From assembly GCA_027029065.1 (NCBI GenBank), contig JALVGO010000170.1, forward strand, positions 1-10,543: 10,543 nt of DNA. Direction: 5' to 3'. Shown here one piece after another: positions 4,782 through 10,543 of the stretch. The notes beneath the pieces were generated by a model that made no database searches, was not told where the DNA came from, and saw nothing but the letters and a program-made list of their open reading frames with translations. The first letter of the stretch is position 1; every line of letters starts with the position of its first letter. This stretch comes from Sulfurovum sp. Lineage in GTDB: Bacteria > Campylobacterota > Campylobacteria > Campylobacterales > Sulfurovaceae. The translations under genes were made by a program, and so were the position numbers.

Positions 4782-5729
4782 ATGAAGAAAAAAGAGATAC
4801 TGTTTTTGTGGGACGGTGAAAACTGGAATCCAAACGGTGATATGTTAAGGGAAAATGCGCCAAGGGTCGATGAAGAGACAGGTGTGGCGGAAGCAACAGA
4901 TGTTCGGATAAAAAGAACGATAAGAGATGAATTGATAAAAAGAGAGGGTGATTCGGTTGTTTTTATCAAAGAGTATAAACGTGATGAAAATATTCTTGAC
5001 TGTAAAACCGCGATCAGAGAAAATGAAATCAATATCAAGCAAAGTAAAGCAGATCTGGAAAAAGAGATTTTAGAGCGATTTTTGGATATCAGGGCATTTG
5101 GTGGTGTTTTACCGATTTCTGACAAAGATGAAATGAAAAAAGATAAGGAGATTACAACAGCCGGTGTTCAATTTACAGGACCTGTACAGTTCCGTATGTC
5201 AAAATCGCTGCACCGTGTACATCTGCAACACATCAAAGGAACAGGTGCTTTCGCCAGCGACTACTCTGATACAGATGCCAAAAAACAGAAGCAGCAGGCA
5301 ACTTTCAGAGAAGAGGATTTTCTCAGTTACGCTCTTTTTGCAACATACGGTATTATGGACAATTACAATGCCAAAAAGACAGGTTTTAGTGAAGAAGATG
5401 CCGGGAAGATTATCGACGCCCTTTGGTACGGTACAAAAAATCTCATCACCCGTTCCAAGATGGGACAAACACCGAGGTTTATGCTCATTATCACCTACAA
5501 AGATGACACTTTTGCAGGAGATTTAAACAATTCCGTCAAATTTGTCGCAAAAAAAGATGAAGAGGCGGTACGAAGTATCAACGACTATACGATAGATTTT
5601 TCCAATCTCAAAGCGAAACTACAGCGGTATAAAGATGCCATAGAAAAAGTTGAATATTTTGTGGATTATGATTTTGAGGTCAATCATAAAGAGCAATTTG
5701 AGAGTCATTGGACAAAGATAGAGCGCTGA
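4782..5729 (+). CDS. cas7: Cas7 (Csh2-type) backbone subunit of type I-B Cascade
   Basis: The 315-residue protein opens with KKEILFLWDGENWNPNGD and then RVDEETGVAEATDVRIKRTI, the characteristic Csh2/Cas7 start (an RRM-type first strand, the NPNGD turn and the TDVRIKR segment). Further family features are the RAFGGVLP segment around residue 105 and the FTGPVQFRMSKSLHRV stretch around residue 130. About six copies polymerise along the crRNA spacer and form the Cascade backbone; in I-B it has no nuclease role. The ATG follows the cas8b stop with no gap, and AAAGGA (4769-4774) lies 7 bases upstream, so translation is probably coupled. It is followed after one base by cas5. Length is normal and no key segment appears missing. 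Confidence 0.95.
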   Translation: MKKKEILFLWDGENWNPNGDMLRENAPRVDEETGVAEATDVRIKRTIRDELIKREGDSVVFIKEYKRDENILDCKTAIRENEINIKQSKADLEKEILERFLDIRAFGGVLPISDKDEMKKDKEITTAGVQFTGPVQFRMSKSLHRVHLQHIKGTGAFASDYSDTDAKKQKQQATFREEDFLSYALFATYGIMDNYNAKKTGFSEEDAGKIIDALWYGTKNLITRSKMGQTPRFMLIITYKDDTFAGDLNNSVKFVAKKDEEAVRSINDYTIDFSNLKAKLQRYKDAIEKVEYFVDYDFEVNHKEQFESHWTKIER

Positions 5730-5730
5730 G

Positions 5731-6441
5731 ATGTCAGTTGTTGCATTTAAGTTAAAAGGTGATTATGCACACTTCTCGCATCCGGCTACGATCTACTCCT
5801 CATTGACTTATCCTGTGCCGCCCAAAACAGCTATTATGGGATTTTTGGGGGCTTTGATCGGGGAAGAAGAGCATTTCAGATTGCGAGATATCCTTTACAG
5901 TGTCAAAGTCAACCGGGAGATAGTCAAAAAGAGTTTTGTTTTTAACGGTATTAAATTTGCACTCTCTAAAAATATGCATATCAAAGAGGGATATCAAAAT
6001 GTCAAAGAGAAGAAGCAGTTTTACAGAGAGCTTATCTGTACCCCTGAATATACCGTCTTTGTCGATCTTTCCCGGCTCACAGAGAATTATCGGCAGGCTA
6101 TAAAAGATGCACTGAAAAAACATCAAACCAAATTCACCCCCTATCTTGGTATCAATTTTTGTATTGCAGATTTTGAGTGGATAGAGATTGAAAGATATGA
6201 AAAAATCGATGATGCATTATGCGAAATAGATACCTTTACCAGAAAAGAGGATTTTGAGTTTGATATGGATAATTATAACGTCAAACTTACAACGGCACAT
6301 ATGGCGTGTGATGTGGAGGAGGGGAGGTTTTTTAAAGGTTTTCAGGAATTTATCATCGAAATAAGCGGTCAAAAGTCTATTCGCTCTAAAAACAGAGACA
6401 ATATTTATCAGATCAACGACTATAAGGTCTATTTTGTCTGA
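5731..6441 (+). CDS. cas5: Cas5 (I-B type) Cascade subunit
   Basis: The N-terminus, VVAFKLKGDYAHFSHPATIYSSLTYPVPPKTAIMGFLGALIG, carries the Cas5 RAMP signature: first strand, then a P-P-K-T-A-I-x-G-F-L-G helix start. The protein is 236 residues, normal for Cas5b. It caps the 5' handle of the crRNA and contacts Cas8b. Because the operon has its own Cas6, Cas5 is expected to be non-catalytic, unlike the type I-C form. Its ATG lies one base after the cas7 stop, and its end overlaps the start of cas3 by 8 bases, so cas7-cas5-cas3 are likely translationally coupled. The ribosome binding site is weak (a GATAGAG-like stretch), which also suggests coupling. Confidence 0.92.
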   Translation: MSVVAFKLKGDYAHFSHPATIYSSLTYPVPPKTAIMGFLGALIGEEEHFRLRDILYSVKVNREIVKKSFVFNGIKFALSKNMHIKEGYQNVKEKKQFYRELICTPEYTVFVDLSRLTENYRQAIKDALKKHQTKFTPYLGINFCIADFEWIEIERYEKIDDALCEIDTFTRKEDFEFDMDNYNVKLTTAHMACDVEEGRFFKGFQEFIIEISGQKSIRSKNRDNIYQINDYKVYFV

Positions 6442-8596
6442 AACATTTCTCTCTCATCCTGGCAAACCCTATGAAGAGCATATCCGGCGGATGCTCGATG
6501 AGAGTGATACCAAACTGGAACAGGCTGTTAAATGCTTTCATGATATTGCCAAACTAAAACACAATTTTCAAATCTATATACGAGATACTACCCAAAACGT
6601 AAAAGATAAAAATCACTCTCTGCTTTCAGCCTATCTTTTTGTGCTCAACCACAAGTTTGATGATCTTGAGATGCTGTTTGGTTTTTTTAGTATCGTTTCT
6701 CATCACAGCAGTGTTGAAAATTTTGCACAGATAAAAGAAGCGAACAAAAATCTTGGCGAGTATTGTGAAACACTTAAAGAGCTGGACTTTTTGGAGGAGG
6801 TAATTGCACATGCAAAAATGTTAGATCTCTATCCCCATATCGAAGGGAAGAGGGAAAAACTCAAAGTATTGTCTCAAAATTTTAGAACCTATCTGATGCA
6901 TCGAAAATTTAGAGATAAGTTCTCTTACGATGACTTTGTAGCATTTAAAAAACTCTATGCTTCACTTATCTATAGTGACAAGTATGAAGCAATATTTTCT
7001 CTGCCTAAAGAGAAGAAAAAGAGAGTTGATGAAAAAACAGTGGATGATTATATTGCGTCTCTGCCCTATCATGAAAAAAGAGATAATTTCAGGCGATATG
7101 TACTCAGTCATTTTGATGCTGATCAAAAACTTTTCACGTTAACGGCTCCGACAGGATACGGTAAAACACTGACAGCCTTACAGTTTGCACTAAAATTTCA
7201 CAAAGAGAAGATCATCTTTGCACTTCCTTTTACCTCTATCATCGATCAGACGGAAGGTATCATATCGAACATTTTCGAGCAGAGCGATATTGACATTTTT
7301 AAGGTACATCACAAAACAATAATAGATGAAAGTGTCGATGAAGACAGGTACTCTCAGGTGAAATTTTTGATGAGTTCTTTCAGTGGTGAAATCAATATTA
7401 CAACCCTTTATCAGATCATATTCGCACTCTTTGGGAACAGCAATAAAGACAATGTAAAGTTCAATCAGTTCAAAAAAGCCGTTGTGATTATTGACGAGGC
7501 ACAGGCTATACCGTATCAGTTCAGACAGGACTTCATGAAAGTTTGTGAAATCATCTCCCAAAAGCTTGATACGGTCTTTATCTTTATGTCCGCAACAATG
7601 CCTGTTGTCAACGGATTTACAGAGATATCAAATCTTGAATATTTTAAACATCAAAACCGTTATATTCTCAAGTGGTTAGATTTAGAAAATGGACAAGATA
7701 GTCTGATCAAAAAGATAGAAGATGAAGCACAAAACAAACATACACTTTGTGTAGTCAATACCATCTCTAAGGCACAAGAACTTTACTTGTATTTTAAAGA
7801 TAAGTTTGACTGTTTCGCCCTCAACGGCTATATGACGGATGAAGATAAACAAAGGTGTGTCAAAACAGTTGGTGAAAAATTAAAGCAAGATGAGAAAAAA
7901 GTGTTGCTGATCTCTACGCAATCTATCGAAGCAGGGATTGATCTTGATTTTGAAGTTGGGTTTCGTGAAGTGGCTCCAATAAGTTCTATCATTCAGACAG
8001 CCGGGCGGGTAAATCGCCACTTTGGAGAGAAGCAGGGAGTTCTTTATATCTTTGAAGATATTTGTGGATACAGCGATCTTATCTATGGTGATTTGCAACA
8101 GATCAGTAAAGCGATTTTTGAACTTTTCAAAAACGGCGATGTGGAAGAAAAAGAGATTTTGGAAGTGAGTGAACGCTACTTTTCAAAGATACACCACCAG
8201 CTTGAGAGAATGATGCTTGAAGAGAAGATGCAAGAGCTGGCATTTGGGGATATTAACCAGATGATAACCGAAGAGATGGATAGTGGAAATTATAAGCAGT
8301 TTATTGTCATTGAACCCTATAATGGTTTTATTCGTGAAATAGAAGATGAGATTTTAAAAATCAGAAAAGAAGTTTCTGACAAATTCAAACAAAAAGACCG
8401 GATTGAAGGGGTTGTCAAAAAACTATCAAATTACGGTGTCAATGTATCTATCAAAGATATAGAGAAATTTCAAACCAATCTGGAGAAGGTGCAATATTTG
8501 CATGAAATGCTTTATCTTCCTTTTGGGGCAGAAGAGTATGACAGTGATTATGGAATTAAGAAGTATCAGTCAGAGGCGGAAGAGGCTTTTTCATAA
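6434..8596 (+). CDS. cas3: Cas3 HD nuclease-helicase
   Basis: The 720-residue protein has an N-terminal HD nuclease (about residues 1-190) and an SF2 helicase. HD ligands visible are H16, H36-D37 (CFHDIAK), H61, H90-H91 (SHHSS) and D182. Helicase motifs are Walker A APTGYGKT (238-245), the II box IIDEAQ (354-357 DEAQ, with Gln in place of the more usual His), SATMP (386-390), TQSIEAGID (495-503) and QTAGRVNRH (521-529). Cas3 is recruited to the Cascade R-loop and degrades the displaced strand in the 3' to 5' direction. The start is a TTG at 6434 with AAGG 6 bases upstream; it is preferred because H16 of the HD site would be lost from the next ATG (residue 20). It overlaps cas5 by 8 bases, and its stop overlaps the ATG of cas4 by one base. 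Confidence 0.95.
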   Translation: MSETFLSHPGKPYEEHIRRMLDESDTKLEQAVKCFHDIAKLKHNFQIYIRDTTQNVKDKNHSLLSAYLFVLNHKFDDLEMLFGFFSIVSHHSSVENFAQIKEANKNLGEYCETLKELDFLEEVIAHAKMLDLYPHIEGKREKLKVLSQNFRTYLMHRKFRDKFSYDDFVAFKKLYASLIYSDKYEAIFSLPKEKKKRVDEKTVDDYIASLPYHEKRDNFRRYVLSHFDADQKLFTLTAPTGYGKTLTALQFALKFHKEKIIFALPFTSIIDQTEGIISNIFEQSDIDIFKVHHKTIIDESVDEDRYSQVKFLMSSFSGEINITTLYQIIFALFGNSNKDNVKFNQFKKAVVIIDEAQAIPYQFRQDFMKVCEIISQKLDTVFIFMSATMPVVNGFTEISNLEYFKHQNRYILKWLDLENGQDSLIKKIEDEAQNKHTLCVVNTISKAQELYLYFKDKFDCFALNGYMTDEDKQRCVKTVGEKLKQDEKKVLLISTQSIEAGIDLDFEVGFREVAPISSIIQTAGRVNRHFGEKQGVLYIFEDICGYSDLIYGDLQQISKAIFELFKNGDVEEKEILEVSERYFSKIHHQLERMMLEEKMQELAFGDINQMITEEMDSGNYKQFIVIEPYNGFIREIEDEILKIRKEVSDKFKQKDRIEGVVKKLSNYGVNVSIKDIEKFQTNLEKVQYLHEMLYLPFGAEEYDSDYGIKKYQSEAEEAFS

Positions 8597-9108
8597 TGCA
8601 ATCTTACTTCGATCCCACCCTTATCACCGGCACGCTCGTCCACTACTACGTCACCTGCAAACGAGAAGCGTGGCTCTACAGTCGCCGTATCCACGCCGAT
8701 CAGTGGGATGAAAATATTTTGATGGGCAAGGCGCTGGCGGAGATCAAAGAGGAGCAGTTGTCTCAGTTTCCCTTTTCGCATCTAAAATTCGACAAGATCG
8801 GAAAGCAGCGCGGGCACTATCTGGTGACTGAGTACAAAAAGACGCTCAAAAATCCGGAGGGTGCGAAGATACAACTTCTGTTTTATATGTGGCAGCTCAA
8901 AACCTCTCTGGGGCTCAAACAGATCAACGGTAAAGTCATCAGCGGAAAACAGGTGCTCTTTGTGGAAGGGAGCGAGGAGAATATGCAAAAAATGGCGGAG
9001 CTTGTCGAAGAGATTGCTGCATTTCTGGAGTCCGAAAAGCCGCCGCCGTTTCGCAAGATCGCATTTTGTAAAAAGTGCGGGTACAGGGATTATTGTTTTG
9101 AGGAGTAG
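8596..9108 (+). CDS. cas4: Cas4 Fe-S exonuclease for spacer acquisition
   Basis: This 170-residue protein is a RecB-family nuclease with an iron-sulfur cluster. The four cluster cysteines are C21 and C158, C161, C167 (CKKCGYRDYC). Nuclease residues visible are D66 (KFDKIG), E79-x-K81 (TEYKK) and Q93-x-x-x-Y97. The His usually seen in motif I (G-x-x-x-H-E) is replaced: here the stretch is MGKALAEIKEE, with Ala48 at that place. Cas4 trims prespacers and helps select the PAM and orientation during integration by Cas1-Cas2. The ATG overlaps the cas3 stop by one base (TAATG) with AGAGG 10 bases upstream. From this gene on, base composition rises sharply (line 8641-8700 about 57% G+C against about 42% in line 8521-8580). 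Confidence 0.95.
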   Translation: MQSYFDPTLITGTLVHYYVTCKREAWLYSRRIHADQWDENILMGKALAEIKEEQLSQFPFSHLKFDKIGKQRGHYLVTEYKKTLKNPEGAKIQLLFYMWQLKTSLGLKQINGKVISGKQVLFVEGSEENMQKMAELVEEIAAFLESEKPPPFRKIAFCKKCGYRDYCFEE

Positions 9109-9110
9109 TG

Positions 9111-9389
9111 ATGTATGTGATTTTGTTTTATGATATCGCTGACAGAAGTCTCAAAGAGCGTGATAACAGCAGGCGTATCCGCAAAGCGGTGGAGAAGTAT
9201 CTCTCCCGTGTGCAGTACTCGGTCTTTGAGGGAGAGATCCGTGAGAGCGATTTGAAAAAACTCAAAGCCTATCTGCGCAAACACGCCCAGAAGGAGCTGG
9301 ACTCTATTGTCATCTACGAATCGACAAGGCTTAACTATACCGAGCGTATTGTTATCGGCGTGGATAAAAACGAAACCCTCTTTAGTTAG
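9111..9389 (+). CDS. cas2: Cas2 adaptation protein
   Basis: MYVILFYDIADRS at the start, with the conserved Asp (D9) at the end of the first strand, and the YSVFEGEI segment define Cas2; the product is 92 residues, a normal length. Cas2 dimers bridge two Cas1 dimers in the spacer-integration complex. The ATG at 9111 is chosen because AGGAG (9101-9105) lies 5 bases before it; a GTG at 9108 is in frame but only 2 bases from that site. The gene lies between cas4 and cas1, whereas type I-B operons usually end cas4-cas1-cas2. There is a 2-base gap after cas4 and an 8-base gap before cas1. Confidence 0.93.
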   Translation: MYVILFYDIADRSLKERDNSRRIRKAVEKYLSRVQYSVFEGEIRESDLKKLKAYLRKHAQKELDSIVIYESTRLNYTERIVIGVDKNETLFS

Positions 9390-9397
9390 GAGCAGAT

Positions 9398-10396
9398 ATG
9401 CAAAAAACAGACCGAACACACTTTCTGATGAATGCCGGCAGGCTCAGACGGCAGGATAATAATCTCTATTTTGACCGATACGACGACGAAGGTGAAGTAA
9501 CAGGCACGAAAATACTCCCCATCAATGCCATTGATGAAATCTACATCCTCGGCAGAGTTGATATCGACAGTTACACTATTGCATTTATTGCTGACAACAA
9601 CATATTACTTCACTTTTTCAGTCCCTATCAGAGTTTTCGCGGTAATTTTTTCCCAAATACCTCCAACTCCGTCAACAAAAGTGGCTTTGTCCTGCTGCAA
9701 CAGCTTCGCGCATTTGACGACGCCAAGCATAGACTTTATATCGCCAGAGAGATCACCCGCGGACATATCCAGAACGGTGCGGCAAATTGCAAGCGTTACC
9801 GCATACCGTTTGAGAGCGCCGAATACCTGAGTGCACTCGATCGGGCTGTGAGTATCGGGGAAGTAATGGCTGCAGAGGGTGCCTTCAAGAAAAACTACTA
9901 TCAAGCATGGAACAGCATCATCAAAAATCAGCGCAGCTTCAAGTTCACTACCCGCTCCAAGCGCCCTCCCACCGACAAACTCAACTCCTTTATCTCCTAT
10001 GTCAATACACGGGTATACAATGTCGTACTGAGTGAAATTTATAAAACCGAACTGGATCCACGTATCGGTTTTTTGCACGAACCCAATTATCGAAGCCTGA
10101 GTCTGCATCTCGATATCGCCGAGATCTTCAAACCCATCATCGGCGACAACCTGATCTTTACGATGCTCAACAAAAACGAGATTACCGCCAAAGATTTCAA
10201 AACCGACAGTGGACGTATCCGCTTTACTAATGAAGCCGTCAAAAAGATAGAGTTAAAATTTATCCAAAAACTCACCGAACAGACTACTCTTGGCAAACAA
10301 ACACTCACTTGGAGACAGGTGATACGACATGAAGTGAACCGCCTAAAGAAAACCATCTGTGAATATAGTGAATACAAACCGTTCGTATTGTCTTGA
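9398..10396 (+). CDS. cas1: Cas1 integrase
   Basis: The 332-residue protein has the full Cas1 layout: a beta N-terminal domain, then a helical catalytic domain with E160 (MAAEGAFKKNYY), H227 (IGFLHEPN), D239 and E242 (LHLDIAEIFKP) at the spacing usual for the family. Cas1 catalyses the two transesterifications that insert a prespacer at the leader end of the array. AGGAG (9388-9392) is 5 bases before the ATG and overlaps the cas2 stop. It is the last gene of the operon, followed by a leader-like region, which fits an array starting just outside the window. All active-site residues are present, so adaptation should be functional. Confidence 0.96.
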   Translation: MQKTDRTHFLMNAGRLRRQDNNLYFDRYDDEGEVTGTKILPINAIDEIYILGRVDIDSYTIAFIADNNILLHFFSPYQSFRGNFFPNTSNSVNKSGFVLLQQLRAFDDAKHRLYIAREITRGHIQNGAANCKRYRIPFESAEYLSALDRAVSIGEVMAAEGAFKKNYYQAWNSIIKNQRSFKFTTRSKRPPTDKLNSFISYVNTRVYNVVLSEIYKTELDPRIGFLHEPNYRSLSLHLDIAEIFKPIIGDNLIFTMLNKNEITAKDFKTDSGRIRFTNEAVKKIELKFIQKLTEQTTLGKQTLTWRQVIRHEVNRLKKTICEYSEYKPFVLS

Positions 10397-10543
10397 TAAA
10401 GCGTTTTTTAAGGTTTGGAGGAATCTGAAAAAAGGGAGTATTTCTTGATCTCATTGTGCAAATTCAGAGAAATATAAGGAAGTTTTTTGGCTTATATATT
10501 GATTGATACATCGGTTTTTAGGCATTTTTTTGCTATTATGAGA
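10397..10543 (+). promoter_or_regulatory. Probable CRISPR leader with outward promoter
   Basis: No gene is seen in the 147 bases after cas1. The stretch is AT-rich and ends in TGCTATTAT (10531-10539), a TG-extended -10 box preceded by T-runs, typical of Campylobacterota promoters without a -35. It would start transcription a few bases past the window end. An inverted repeat TATTTCT (10439-10445) / AGAAATA (10468-10474) lies within it. Position directly after cas1, composition and outward promoter together suggest the leader of a CRISPR array, but no repeat unit is present to confirm it. Confidence 0.55.

Noticed and set aside
5164..5526. 120-codon + strand open frame inside cas7
   Set aside because: It overlaps conserved Cas7 sequence in another frame and lacks any ribosome binding site.
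9605..10108. 167-codon open frame on the minus strand inside cas1
   Set aside because: It is a shadow of the cas1 frame, which has full family motifs and a good ribosome binding site.

Overview
The window is a chromosomal segment from a member of the Campylobacterota. The basis is gene style (Cas and MazF proteins of this type), T-rich promoters that rely on a -10 or extended -10 box, and a ClpB tail followed by a tRNA pair. A Sulfurovum- or Sulfurimonas-like host is my guess; no 16S or other marker fixes it. The centre is a complete type I-B CRISPR-Cas operon, all on the + strand.

Layout. Bases 1-146 are the end of clpB. Bases 147-385 hold a hairpin and no convincing gene. Bases 386-636 carry a minus-strand tRNA unit (tRNA-Gln then initiator tRNA-Met) with a consensus sigma70 promoter. 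A WYL-domain regulator (698-1609) follows, then a short promoter region and cas6 (1654-2331). Next is a 174-base gap, a MazF/PemK-family toxin gene (2506-2883), another regulatory gap, and then cas8b, cas7, cas5, cas3, cas4, cas2 and cas1 (3015-10396). The last 147 bases look like a CRISPR leader with a promoter pointing out of the window, so the array is expected just beyond base 10543.

How it works together. Cas6 would cut the array transcript. Cas8b, Cas7, Cas5 and a Cas11 made from an internal start in cas8b (GTG at 4362, after a strong ribosome binding site) would form Cascade. Cas3 is the recruited nuclease-helicase, and Cas4-Cas2-Cas1 acquire spacers. The WYL protein is a candidate regulator of the operon.

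Main discovery candidate. The toxin gene between cas6 and cas8b has no protein antitoxin. On the minus strand of the cas6-mazF gap there is one CRISPR-repeat-like element: a TCCC-TAT-GGGA hairpin followed at once by an 8-nt handle-like TTTGAAAC. The 15 bases after it match a site upstream of mazF at 13 of 15 positions, and the two mismatches fall at positions 6 and 12, the positions a type I Cascade does not read. This is the arrangement expected of a CRISPR-regulated toxin-antitoxin (CreTA-type) module, here with a MazF-family protein toxin. In that model Cascade plus a crRNA-like RNA keeps the toxin silent, and losing Cascade releases it. A weaker match lies upstream of cas8b. These are inferences from sequence; the true array repeat is not in the window.

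Base composition changes along the locus. The WYL gene and cas4-cas2-cas1 are much richer in G+C than the mazF-to-cas3 block, which suggests the adaptation and interference parts have different recent histories.
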